Below, piece by piece: positions 1-11,685 of a stretch of DNA of 64,000 nucleotides. The translations under genes were made by a program, and so were the position numbers. Position 1 is the stretch's first letter; each line of letters opens with the position of its first letter. Location: NCBI GenBank assembly GCA_963921425.1, contig OY992840.1, positions 9,612,501 to 9,676,500 of the forward strand, given 5' to 3'. The notes under the pieces were generated by a model. That model was not told where the DNA came from. It saw nothing but the letters and a program-made list of their open reading frames with translations, and ran no database searches. The stretch comes from Dryas octopetala (Eukaryota > Streptophyta > Magnoliopsida > Rosales > Rosaceae).

Positions 1-199
1 AGTTATACGGGAAGGAATACCATATATAATTCCTGCCCCGATAGGTGGAGGACTAATTTATGAAACTTATATGAGACTTTTTATCTAATGCTGAGTCCAT
101 GCTTATGTAATGCATTTGCAGGATCTAACAAAAATTAAATTTTGGTTCTTATTTCTTCTTCTTTCCCTTATGCTATATGACTATATACATTGTTTTCAG

Positions 200-2226
200 G
201 CATCAATGCATGGAAAGGGAAGCAAATTCACAGCCACAATTATCGTACCCCTGAGCCATTTCAAGATCAGGTATGTGATCACTTTCTGCATCCTGTAGAA
301 ACAATGCAACTTCTAATGGAAACAGGTAAAGGGGTAATTATTTAGGAAATCATAAAAGACTTGTTTTTTTGTGCGCATGAGCCTTAATTCAAATAGCTTG
401 GGATGAGTGGGGTGACCATTTATGCAAACAAAGCAACTTCTAGTAGGAGCAGTTCAAAGTTAATAGGGAGAATTATTTAGGAACTCGTAAAATACTTAGG
501 TTTTTGTTTTCTTTCACCTCTATATAGTGATTTGCTTCTCTTATCCATTTCCTGCTTTGTAAAGGTTGTAATTTTGATAGGGAGCGCCTCTAGTGCTATT
601 GACATTTCTCGGGACATAGCTGGAGTTGCCAAAGAAGTCCACATTGCATCTAGATCTGTTGCTAATGAAACCATTGAAAAGCAGCCTGGCTATGATAACA
701 TGTGGCTTCATTCTATGGTAAAGAACTCACCCATAGTAAGAATTGGGTGGCTTTGATGAGTGTGATACTGGAAGATAGGTAGATCCAAAATGCTGATATT
801 ATTTAAACCGATGCAGATCAAAAGAGTCCATGAAGATGGGAGTGTTGTTTTCCAGGATGGGAGTGTTGTCCTAGCTGACTTCATTCTTCACTGCACAGGG
901 TATACTTGATTTGGCTTGTTTTAGGACCTCATGCCATTATTTAATTTTCCACAGTGAATGTGAAGTAATGGAAAGGGCAATGAAAATGGAACAGCAAATA
1001 GTAATATACTTTTTTTTTTTTTTTCAAGGTACAAATATCATTTCCCTTTTCTTGAAACCAATGGCATTGTGACTGTGGATGACAACTGCGTGGAGCCACT
1101 GTACAAGCATGTCTTCCCACCAGTCTTGGCTCCATCGCTTTCCTTTGTTGGCCTACCATGGAAGGTGTTTCTCTACTTGAAATTATATGCCATATTTTGG
1201 TTGGATATTTTGGTTTATTCCTTTTATGGTCCAAGTAAATCTTTGAATATTATGGTGACAGGTTACTCCTTTCATCATGTTTGAACTTCAGAGCAAGTGG
1301 ATAGCAGGTCTTTTGTCTAATAGAATTGCATTTCCATCCCAAGAGGAGATGATGGAGGATGTCAAAGCTTTCTACTCTTTACTTGAAGCTTCTGGCACAC
1401 CTAAGAGATACACTCATAACATTGCTGATTATCAGGTAAATTCAGTCTCTTTGGTTGCCTGTCTATGTTGTTAGTTAGTCTCAACCCATATGACCTACCC
1501 AAAATTCATTTATCATCAGTATTTGAGAGTGCCGGCTCCAGAGTATTTGCTAAATGAATTCTGGTTTAGATTGGCGTGACGGGATCAAAACACTGATGCA
1601 AATAAAATAACTTAAAGTATATCTATCTTGTCTAAACATCAAAATTTAGTTCCTTTAAGAACCAATTGATATGGTACTTGACCTTGGGCTGAATGCAGTT
1701 TCATAAAAAACCTAATGGGATATCTATGTTGCTGCCGGTTTCCTTTATGCTATTACCATTATCTACTTCCTCTCGTTAATCAAACATCAAGATGTTCATT
1801 GACACTTGTTTCCCAAATCATGAATTTTCTGTTGTTTAGTACGTCTCATACACATCCAATCTTGATTTTCCCTTATCAAACGACTGCTTTATGTGTTGTT
1901 ACCCAAAGCTACTAGTCTTTCCCAGACACTATTCAATACTTTTTTTCCTTTAATTTTGACTGGTCTCTTCATGCGGTATCTTTATATCATGAACAGCATA
2001 AATATTTCCGTGTTGTTTTCTGCAGTTTGGATATGACGATTGGCTTGCAGCCCAGTGTGGGTATCCAGTCTCTGAAGAATGGAGAAATCAAATGTACTTT
2101 GCAGCTTTAGAGGACTATTATTCCCGACCAGACACATACCGGGATGAACGGGAAGATCACCATTTAGTATTGCAAGCTCATGAGGACTTCAGGAAATACA
2201 CATTAAATGGAGTTGGGAATGGATAA
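200..2226 (+). CDS. Flavin-containing monooxygenase, FMO GS-OX type (3' part, 5' end outside window)
   Basis: Six exons are visible: 200-270, 565-717, 817-899, 1029-1164, 1262-1435 and 2026-2226 (TAA). All have GT-AG borders and the reading frame runs through them. The protein includes an NADPH-binding loop (IGSASSAIDISRD), the stretch LPWKVTPFIMFELQSKW and the C-terminal FGYDDWLAAQCG block typical of plant FMO GS-OX enzymes. Those family members S-oxygenate methylthioalkyl glucosinolates or related thioethers using FAD, NADPH and O2; the substrate here is unknown. The FAD-binding N-terminus must lie upstream of base 1, because base 1 falls in an intron. Exon sizes of 71, 153, 83, 136, 174 and 201 match those of the neighbouring paralogue exactly, so this is one member of a tandem pair. 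No frame break is seen in the visible part. Confidence 0.88.
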
Positions 2227-2329
2227 GTGAGTGATATCAAATGATGTCTTGTTCAGATGAAGGTGAAATAAGCGACCACCTTAATTCTTTTTGAACTTTG
2301 GCATTAGTGTCCTATATAATCTTGATGTA

Positions 2330-2420
2330 TATTGGGGTATACCCTAGTGGTTAGGAAATGAGGTTTCACCCCTAACAGGCCAGGGTTTGGATTCAAGTCA
2401 CAAATGTTGTGTTATGAAAT
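2330..2420 (+). repeat. SINE-like, tRNA-derived relic
   Basis: About 100 bp after the stop of the first monooxygenase there is a stretch that looks like a tRNA-derived SINE head. A box-A-like CTAGTGGTTAGG is followed about 35 bases later by a box-B-like GGTTTGGATTCAAGTC. There is no clear poly-A or T-rich tail and no target duplication that I can define, so this is tentative. Confidence 0.3.
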
Positions 2421-3022
2421 TTGGCAAGTTAGAAAAATAAAAAAGTGATGTGTTCGTTTTGTGAGATGTTGATTGATGAGTTAAAAATGGATGAATACAA
2501 TGTAAGCTAATTTCTTTATTTGCTTTATGCAACACTTGGAGTTGAAATTTAACGAAACTTGGGTTACACAAAAGGGAGATTATATTCATAACTTGCACAT
2601 TATATCCCATTTTTCAAACTTTCCCATTTCACCTCTATTCCAAAAATTCAAAAAACAAACATAAATTAAAAATAAAAACCAAAATCCCACCCCAATGGCA
2701 ACCCCCCTCCCTGCACCATCGGCTTCACCGGCGGTCACCTCCCCTCTCTCTTTCTACCACCAGAACCCCTTCCCTCCCTCTCTTTCTATATCCTGACCAC
2801 TCTTTTAATCTCGATCTCTTCCTCTCTTTTGGTTCTATACAAAATTCATAAATATTTTTTAGTATTGTTAAAAGTTGTCAAAACTTTTGAAACATTCACC
2901 ATTTTCCTTTTTGCTGAAGATCTAATTTCTTTTTTGCACATGATGACTTATCTAAATCAAAACAATTCAACTTATTCTTTTGCATTACAAAAACTTGTCT
3001 ATCACGTATATATATATTCTTA
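2421..3022. other. Intergenic spacer between the two monooxygenase genes
   Basis: I see no gene. The stretch is AT-rich with a C-rich, low-complexity patch at about 2680-2790 and CT-rich runs at 2740-2830. It probably contains the 3' flank of the first FMO and distal promoter DNA of the second. Confidence 0.5.
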
Positions 3023-3178
3023 GAGAAGAACTTACCTGCAACGGGGGGTGCGCCAGCTGTTATCCCTCCCCCCCTTCTCTTTCTCTCATTTTCTTTCTCT
3101 CTCTCACTTTTTCTCTTCCTCTCTCTCTCTAATGGGGATAACACCTGTCCCTATTATAGGGACAGGTAAGTTATTTTC
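3023..3178. mobile_element. 156-bp MITE with 10-bp target duplication, in the FMO promoter
   Basis: The left end reads GAGAAGAACTTACCTG and the reverse complement of the right end reads GAAAATAACTTACCTG, matching at 13 of 16 positions. Immediately outside, TATATTCTTA is repeated at 3013-3022 and 3179-3188. A 9-10 bp duplication suggests a Mutator-like (MULE) non-autonomous element. Inside are a CT-rich segment and a small palindrome (CTGTCCC..GGGACAG). It ends about 310 bp before the ATG of the second monooxygenase, so it may affect that promoter. Confidence 0.72.
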
Positions 3179-3487
3179 TATATTCTTATTATCTAATATT
3201 ATCCACGTTACTACAACATAGGTTGAAAATAATAAAACCTAACAAAACAAAAACTTACAAACAAATTTTTTCCTCAAATTTCATGCATTGTCTTTCATTT
3301 GTTGTTTCACGTTTCACCTTTCTAATGGTTGATGGTTCATCTTTTTTATTCTTCCACATCTTTCTTTTCTATTTTTTTCTTTTAACTAAAAAAAGGTTAC
3401 GGGCCCAAGATAACGCCGCTGTCACTCGCCTTGTCATTAACGCCAACGCGCCGTGCTCTGTCCAACTCTGTTATCCACAATTGGACA

Positions 3488-6400
3488 ATGCTGCAACCCG
3501 CACTCCACCAACTCTCCTCCCGCCACGTGGCAGTCATCGGCGCAGGCTCCGGCGGCCTCATCGCCGCACGTGAGCTCTGTAGAGAAGGTCACAGGGCCGT
3601 GGTCTTCGAGCGAGGAGACGAAGTCGGCGGCACGTGGGTGTACACCCCGAGAGTGGAGTCCGACCCACTTGGGCTCGACCCGAATAGAGCCGCTGTCCAC
3701 GCGAGCATGTACAAGTCCCTCAGGACCAACCTCCCAAGAGAGGTGATGGGGTTCCGGGACTACCCATTTGTGGCCAAAGAAGAAGATAAAGAGAGAGACC
3801 CAAGAAGGTTTCCGGGTCACAGAGAGGTGCTGATGTACTTGAAGGACTTCGCGAGCGAGTTTGGGGTCTGTGAGATGGTGAGGTTCGAGACTGAGGTGGT
3901 GTTGGTGGGTTTGGTGGAGGGTGGGAAGTGGAAGGTGAAGTCCAAGAGTAAGAGAGGTGAAGTTGTGGATGAGTTTTACGATGCTGTGGTTGTCTGTAAT
4001 GGTCATTATACTGAGCCTCGGATTGCCCAAATTCCAGGTATCAATTAATATCAGTTCTATTGAGTATTAATTTTTGGTTGATGAAGATAATTGGATTTCG
4101 GGTATCTAAAGTTTTGAACTTTATATTGGCTTTGAGATTATTGTTCATGGGGAATTCGAATCGTATTGGGTTTGGGATCCTTGGGTTGTATGGAAGAGTG
4201 GTTTATTATAATTTGCACAAATTAAGTTTTACCTTTTCTATTGGTTTAGCCTGTTTAGGTACCTAAATGATTCTGCTTGTGTGAGTATAATTGTATTCTT
4301 TGAGGGAAAATAATTTACTTTTGGTAGAGTGAACTTCGAGAAGATCTTTATGAAAGGAACTTTTGAGGTTGCAAATATGAATTTCAGAGGAATGCTAGGT
4401 ACCTTCTCCTTAATGCCATATACATTCTTTTCATTTTTCAGGCATCAATACATGGAAACGGAAGCAACTTCACAGCCATAATTATCGTACTCCTGAACCC
4501 TTTCGAGATCAGGTGTGTCACTTTCTGCATTCAGTAGAAACTTCTAAATTGTGTTATCCTGTGTTGCCAATGCGATCATATTTGTGAAACAAAGCAACTT
4601 CTAATGAAGCAGATCACAGTTAAATAGGGTAATTCTTGGGTTTTTTGTTTTCTTTCACCTCTACACAGTGATTAGCTTCTCTTACATTTGCTGCTTTTCT
4701 TAGGTTGTAATTTTGATTGGGAGCTCTGCTAGTGCTGTTGATATTTCTCGGGACATGGCTGGAGTTGCCAAGGAAGTCCACATTGCTTCTAGATCTGTTG
4801 CTGATGAAACCACTGAAAAGCTGCCTGGCTATGATAACATGTGGCTTCATTCTATGGTAAAAGAACTCACCCATGGTAAGAATGGGGTGGGTATGATGAG
4901 ACTGATACTGGAAGATATATAGGTTGGTCCAAAGTTCTGATATTATTTAAACCAATGCAGATTAAAAGTGCCCATGAAGATGGTAGTGTTGTTTTTCAAG
5001 ATGGGAATGTTGTCCTTGCTGACATCATTCTTCATTGCACAGGGTATATTGCTTTGGCTTGTTTTAGGACTTGATACTATTGTGTAATGTATTGAATGTG
5101 AAGCAGTGGAAAGGGCAACAAAAATCAAAGAGCAAATGGTAATCTACCTTTTTTTTTTCAAGGTACAAATATCATTTCCCATTTCTTGAAACCAATGGCA
5201 TTGTGACTGTGGATGACAACTGTGTGGGGCCACTGTACAAGCATATCTTCCCGCCAATCTTGGCTCCGTCGCTCTCCTTTGTTGGCCTACCATGGAAGGT
5301 GTTTCTCTACTTTAAATTTGTGCCATATTTGGTTGGATCTATTGCTTCATTCTTTTGATGGTCGAAGTAAATCTTCAAATATCCTGGTGCTAGGTTGTTC
5401 CTTTCCCCATGTTTGAATATCAAAGCAAGTGGATAGCTGGTGTTTTGTCTAATCGAATTGCACTTCCATCCAAAGAGGAGATGACTGAGGATGTCAAAGC
5501 TTTCTACTCTTTACTTGAAGCTTCTGGCACACCTAAACGATACACTCATAACATCTCTAACTGTCAGGTAAATTCAGTCTCTTTGGTTTCCTGCCTATGT
5601 TGTTAGTCTCAACTCTCAACCCATATGACCTTACTAGAAGTTCATCCATCACCATTGGTTGAGAGCACTGGGTTTGGAATAATTGCTAAATGAAATCTTG
5701 TTTCCAACAGTATGATTCTAAAGGTGTAACACTCATTGAGTTGACTGGATCAACAGTCAACACATGATAGGCTTATGCAAATTAACTTGTTTAAGCGCAT
5801 CATCTTGTCGATCTGAACATCATTCTTTGTCCTCTAAGAACCAATTAATGTGGTTCTTGGCCTTTGGCAGAATGCAGTTTCATGATCTTCATGATCATCT
5901 CCTCTACCTATTGGAGCCTTCAATTTTGTTGCACTATCTAAATCTGCATGTTATACTCACTAGTAAGATAAATGAAATAACAAATGGGGAAAACTATATA
6001 ATCTGTGATGCCACTAGCTCCTTTCATGTTTATTATGATTATCTGCTTCCTCTCAGTATGGTTTCTTAATAAAACATATAGATGTTCATTGCCACTTTTT
6101 TCCAAAATTATATATCTTTCATTGTTTGGTATGCCTCATCTTTCACACTCAATCTTGACAATCTGAGGTTCTCTTTTGAAAATTGAAACGTCTGATTTAT
6201 GTATGTTGTAGATGAACAATAACTTCTTAGCTAAAGCTACTAGTCTTTTCAGACACATTTCAATAATATTTCCCTTTAATTTTACTAGTTTCTGTACTGG
6301 CATCTTTATATATGTCATGAACAGAATAAATATTTCAGTGTTGTTCTTGCAGTTTGAATATGATGATTGGCTTGCAGCTCAGTGTGGATGTCCAGTCTCT

Positions 6401-6553
6401 GAAGAATGGAGAAAGCAAATGTACATGGAAGCTTCTAAGAATAGGCGTGCCCGACCAGAGACATACCGGGACATGTGGGAAGATGACCATTTAGTATTGC
6501 AAGCTCATGAGGACTTCAGGAAATATACCGTAAATGGAGTCAGTAATGGATAA
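3488..6553 (+). CDS. Flavin-containing monooxygenase, FMO GS-OX-like, complete
   Basis: There are seven exons: 3488-4037, 4442-4512, 4704-4856, 4961-5043, 5163-5298, 5394-5567 and 6353-6553. All are GT-AG and join in frame to 455 aa, the usual length for this family. Near the N-terminus is the FAD Rossmann motif GAGSGG. It is followed by the ERGDEVGGTW segment, the FMO signature region FPGHREVLMYLKDF, the NADPH loop GSSASAVDISRD, and the C-terminal FEYDDWLAAQCG block. The ATG at 3488 is chosen because it is the first in-frame ATG and lies 14 codons before the Rossmann strand; the open frame upstream begins only with TTG. The predicted enzyme is a soluble FAD/NADPH monooxygenase oxidising S- or N-containing small molecules; the substrate cannot be read from sequence. 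Exons 2-7 copy the sizes in the upstream gene, so the pair is a tandem duplication. Confidence 0.93.
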
Positions 6554-6794
6554 GTGATATCAAATGGTGTCTTGCCCAGATCACCATTTTGGAATTTGGC
6601 ACAAATATCTCATATGATCTAGACACCTTCTTAGGAAATTTGGGTTCAAGTAAATGTTGCGTTGTGTTCCTTTTTTATAAGATGCTGAATAATAGAGTCA
6701 GTGGATAAATAAAATTTGCTCTACAAGATACTTGGATATGAAATCCAATCCAGTGTATTTTGAATTGAATTTTATAAGATACCCAAAGATGATA

Positions 6795-6890
6795 TCGATT
6801 AAGTGGAGACTTATAGTTCTAGTAGCTAAAAGCATTTATCCCTACGCTTGAGGTTCTGCACTCGAATCCCCTTCTCCCAATATCATTTGA
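6795..6890 (+). repeat. SINE-like, tRNA-derived relic
   Basis: The segment AGTTCTAGTAGCTAAAAGC followed by CCTACGCTTGAGGTTC and ACTCGAATCCCC resembles the box A / box B head of plant tRNA-derived SINEs. An A-rich run follows at 6896-6910. No flanking duplication could be fixed by eye. Confidence 0.35.
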
Positions 6891-7165
6891 TAAAAGGAAA
6901 AAAAAAAAAATGGCGACAATGAAAAGGCAAGAACTGTACAAATCATATTGGTTTTCACAAAATTTCATATGAAGGCAAACTGGATACAATAAAAATGAGA
7001 CCAAACGAACTAAAATTAGCTACATATACCAACAGAGGCTTAACCGCCTTAATTCCCAACAGAGCATTGCATTTAACAATCTATACAGATACAAGTTGTT
7101 TGCCTTTTCCATTCGATACTAAAACGCAGATACAGTAGTATTCATTTGTCATAGAGATTGACCAA

Positions 7166-10100
7166 CTAGTTTAAATCATTAGTCATTTCTTGATCTAGTT
7201 CCTTCTTTTTCTTAGTTAAGGACTTTCTAGATTTCTTGAGTGATATATTTTTGGTGAAAAGATAGTTGTACTTCTGCAACACCCTCTCTTTTCCTTCAAG
7301 CCTGCCCAACATCTCATATGCATCTGCCGCTCTCTGGACAATTGATTTCTCTGGAGGTTTACGATCAAAAGCTTCCAGGCCCTCAAAAAGCTTTTGAATG
7401 CAAGCATGATTATGATAGGTTAGTCCAGTATAATCTATAAAGTGGTTCAAGCAAAAAAAAAAAATTGGAAACTGAAAGGGCCTAACATCAACCTATCATA
7501 GCAAACGGCATAACTAAAAGTTTGAACAACATAAAACATACCTTCACGAGATTCTCTAACATGTTGTTTCGATAGTATATAGCTATCATACTTTTGCATA
7601 ACTGCCAAGGAACTGAATGCAGATCCATGCCAATCTTCTTCTCCCAAAACTTGTGTGCTTCTTCTGCTCTATGGTCCATATCTAAAGCTCGTATTAGTTG
7701 CCCATATGTTCCCATTGTGGTTCCCTGTCCCTTGCTTAGCATCCATTTAATTACCTGGAGGAAATAAAGAGAACCGCGTTTTACAAACCACAAAATAAAA
7801 TGGACTGGCCTCACTCATTCTTTTCAGTGGCATGCAAAGTACAAATACTTGATGACGTACTAAAATTTTCCGAGTCCCTACAAATTTTGAAGGATTATTA
7901 TGTTCTCAAATTTCTCCAGATGTGAAAAAGAAGTTTCCAGATATCCTTGTGCATGCACTCCAAAAATAATGCAAACACTGAGACAGGAGGTTCAGATATC
8001 CATGACTAAGAATAACAAGCTAGCCTTAATGCATTATGCTCTTCCCATAGTTGGTTCTGACCAACAATATCTTCTGTCCAAAATTTTGACATATGGTAAG
8101 AGAATCACCCAAAACAGAAATAAGTGGGCAAACTAAAGCTCCTCCAAGATTATTATATCGTATTCTTTTGCTTGAAATTAATTAATTGCTTTCTATTTTT
8201 TTTATTTTTTTTTAAAAAGCATTCCCAAATCGAATACTTACTTTATGAAGCATCCTCAAGTTGTCAAGCAATGGAGGAAGACAGAATTGATCATACCTGA
8301 ACAATCCTATGCCACTGTTGTTCTTTCTCGAGAGCAATCAACGCCCTCCTAACTTTTCCAATAGGAAAGTATGGCTCCCATGCAATCCATCCATCAAGAG
8401 CACTGTAAACAGATTGCTTACTGTCATCGAGATCAAGAAGCTGCAAAAGTGGGGTTATTTAACAACTTTCCCTAGTAGGCCTTGAAAGAAGAATCCTCAA
8501 AAAAAGATAAAAAGAAACAGAATAGTCAACCTTTTGGACGACAAATAGAAAATTAAATTAGCATATCATTGTGCAAAAGTAGAGGATGGTTGGTAAATAC
8601 CCATTGAGAAAGTTCCAATCCAAACCTAATGAACAAGCCACTAGAAACGTATAATTATAGAGATTATAATAGAATATTAATAATGCAGAGATTTATTGTA
8701 TAAATAAGGCATTTTCTCATTATTTCTCCAGAGAACATCAATCACATCAGATGTATAATGACAAACTTATCACAGACAAAGGTGGTAGTTGTGTATAGAG
8801 ATGCATGAAAATAAACAAAAATGATAATACACACGCAAACACATTTGCAGAGATGAACGTTACATATTTATAGGTTTTGAATAAGGACAAATATGGCCTG
8901 AGCTTTTAAGCTTTTAATTAAATTCATTATCATTATCAGTCTGCTACTACAGATAACATCCAAAACATTTTCACTCCATATATAAAATTCAATTAAGATA
9001 TAAAATGTAAAAACAAAAAAGCAATCTTCAGATATGTATACTTACTGTTCTTACAAGAAAGTTGACCTTATCCTTTCTGGAAACATTCCAACCAATTTGG
9101 TTCCTTTTTTCACCTCCAGCATTTTCCTCTGGACAGTGACTGTTACCTTGGTTGTTGTGTTGATCCTTGATCATTGAAAACCAATTAGTTAATCAGTTAA
9201 TGAAAATCGAAGCAATGTCCATGAAAAAAAAATAAAAAAAATAACTGAAACCCATCAAATGACTGCCCACAGGGGGAACTATGTGATCTCTACCGCAACT
9301 TGACAAATGTACAAGCAAGACACAACTCTGTCAGTATTTTTTTTCTTATATTCTAGGGATTATATTAAACAAAGTAGTAGTTTTTTTATTTGTTATGTGT
9401 AGGGATCAGCATAATAAGTTATAACTATACCAGCCCAGCCATTTTTTATTTGTCATCTCCATTTCTTTTAATCTTTCCTTCATCCTCTTTTACTCATACT
9501 GCAACAACAAAGACCAACCCATATTGGAAATAGAAGCAACATGCAGGATTTTCTTAAGTTTACCTAGGATGGTGCAGGAACTAAGAAGATCATAGTTGAT
9601 TATTTCAATTTGTTTGGGAAACTCTCGCATCAAATTTAAAATACTTAAATTTAAGGCATGGAATGGCAAAAGGGTTATATGACATTATCAATTCATGTCC
9701 ACAAGCAATTTGATAAATAACTCTAAGATACCTCCAATGACACCATAGCCTTTGCAGTTCTTTGGTTAGAAATTTGAGCTTGCACCATTGTACTGTAAGT
9801 AGAATTTACAATTTGGGCCCTAGTAACTCCAAGCTGAGTTAATCGGCCGACCTGGAGAAGATAACAGATTAGAGAAATCCGCAAATGTTTTTATAAGAGT
9901 TCAATTGCATCCATTCAATTAAAACCTTGATGATTTAAGTTACTGTTTTGTAAAACAGCTCAATTCAGTCATCTTAAATTTTTGTAGACAGGGAACAAAA
10001 TTTATTTGATTAAGAAATAAAAGAGATAAGTGCTTCAAGCATTTAAACAGCTGCCAAACTGAAATCTTTAAGGTTACATCAAAATTATCCAACTTTTCAA

Positions 10101-10752
10101 GTAGTTTACTTTTGCATTTCTATTTTTTTTTTATATGTTTATTCATTTAGTTAAATTCCACATTACCCTACCTATCTTATCCCATTAATATTAAGGCATT
10201 TATTTGGACACACAGATTGAAATTCAAGAACATTCTTAGTTGTTTAATTCCCAAAGTAAACACCCCTTCACCAAATTAGCTCATTAAGTTCCCCACTAAA
10301 CTAATGAACCCTTTTATATAGGCTAGCTGTCACCCATTTCAACTGGGGTTTTCTCCTTAAACAATTTATTGACCTCCTCATAAAAGTTAAAAGAAAGAAA
10401 ATGATTTTCATATGAAAATGAAGTAAAATCTACAAAGGAGAGGAACTGCTTCAAAATCCAAACTTTTGATTGATTTCTTGAAGCGTAAACCAATAAACCA
10501 CATAAAAATTAAAATGGCAGCTTCAAAATTAGGGGTGAAAAAAAATTTACCAAATTAAAATGTATAATAAACAAGTTCATCTCTGGGCTTCTGACAGTAA
10601 CCAAAATAGCGTTTGACACAACAATGTAAGGCAAAACTAGTGCAGGGATATAATGAGATATGACCAGAACAATTAACAGAAACTAAACAAGAAGATAAAG
10701 AGAGAGAGAAGCAGAGACTTACGAGATAGGATATAGCAGGTGATTTCCACAT
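7166..10752 (-). CDS. Pentatricopeptide-repeat protein, At4g18975-like
   Basis: On the minus strand the coding exons in order are 10752-10723, 9851-9732, 9165-9046, 8440-8297, 7754-7542 and 7390-7166. All introns are GT-AG, all junctions are phase 0, and the total is 283 aa. Key stretches are WNVSRKDKVNFLVRT, LDGWIAWEPYFPIGKVRRAL, WMLSKGQGTTMGTYGQLIRA, DLHSVPWQLCKSMIAIYYRN and AFDRKPPEKSIVQRAADAYE. They agree with my memory of a small, conserved chloroplast-predicted PPR protein of the At4g18975 type. PPR proteins bind organellar RNA through helical repeats; the target here is unknown. The C-terminus is lysine-rich. The last acceptor (at 7391) is inferred from phase, since the better-looking AG upstream gives a stop. 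The visible N-terminus is short, and I cannot confirm a transit peptide. Confidence 0.8.
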
Positions 10753-10985
10753 GGGTACAAACTGAGTGCAACAATCTCAATGGTTAAATGTATAGGACAT
10801 TAAAATTGCACAACTTTTCAATATCGTTTACTTGCTTTCCATAAGAGAAGCAAGCCAACCTGGGTTGTTGAAGTGAAGGCAAAGAAAGGTTCGTGTTTGA
10901 GACTGAAAACACTCTGTCGTAGTACTAAAATCACACATATACTGCGGCGATGGTGTGGACTGTGGAAGTAGTAAACTTTCTTTTA
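10753..10985 (-). promoter_or_regulatory. 5' leader of the PPR gene with a probable leader intron
   Basis: Upstream of the PPR ATG the minus strand has an acceptor, TTGCACTCAG, just 12 bases before the ATG. Further up, a donor-like AACCCAG/GTTGGC near 10858 ends a pyrimidine-rich segment extending to about 10975. This fits a non-coding leader exon spliced to the first coding exon. No clear TATA box was found. Confidence 0.45.
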
Positions 10986-11132
10986 TTTATTGGGCCAGAA
11001 ATGAATCCAAAGAAAGAGGTTGATGATGAGGGAGCTGGGCTGGACCCTGTTATTGATGGGCTTGCCTTGTTTGGTGAAGTTGGGCTTTTTTTGTTTCTTA
11101 ATATAAATGGCTAAATTTCATTTCTGTTATAT

Positions 11133-11312
11133 GAAAAAATTATAGGGTATAACCGATATACTGTCACGTAGTATAACCAACCAACGTGTAAGGGTATTAC
11201 TGGACGATATGTTTATATTAATAGGGTATAATATTAATAACATCCACTCATATTATAATAAATAGACTAGTTATATCACGTGTCAATATAGCAGTATACA
11301 GAATAATTTCTC
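11133..11312. mobile_element. 180-bp MITE, sister of the copy at 52269-52449
   Basis: The left end GAAAAAATTATAGGGTATAA and the reverse complement of the right end (GAGAAATTATTCTGTATA) are imperfect inverted repeats. The whole element is found again in reverse orientation at 52269-52449. The flanks CTGTTATAT and CTGTAGTTT match at 6 of 9 positions, a decayed duplication. Confidence 0.65.
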
Positions 11313-11354
11313 CTGTAGTTTTTAAAAAATATGGCAGAACACTATGAAAACACG

Positions 11355-11685
11355 AGGCTAGCTCATCTATCTTGTCTGAACATCACACTTTATGTCCTCT
11401 GAGAACCAATTAATGTGGTTCTTGGCCTTTGGCAGAACGCAGTTTCATGATCATCTCCTCTACCTATTGGAGCCTTCAATTTTGTTGCACTATCTAAATC
11501 TGCAGGTTATACTAACTAGTAAGATAAATGAAATAACGAGTGGGAAAAATTATATAACCTGTGATGCCGCTAATTCCTTTTATGTTTATTATGATTATTT
11601 GCTTCCTCTCAGTATGTTTCTTAATAAAACATCCAGATGTTCATTGCCACTTTTTTCCCAAATTACATATCTTTCATTGTTTGGT
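11355..11685 (+). pseudogene. Detached copy of monooxygenase intron 6 sequence
   Basis: This stretch matches about 5800-6130, inside the last intron of the complete monooxygenase, in the same orientation with few mismatches. One in-frame deletion of a short CATGATCTT repeat is visible near 11446. The first monooxygenase carries a more diverged version at 1630-1860. No exon sequence accompanies it here, so it is either a remnant of a third FMO copy or a repeat that happens to sit in the FMO introns. It contains no believable coding frame. Confidence 0.7.

Noticed and set aside
3437-4030. Long minus-strand open frame of 197 codons
   Set aside because: It is the exact antisense of FMO exon 1, has no family resemblance, and is explained by GC-rich codons there.
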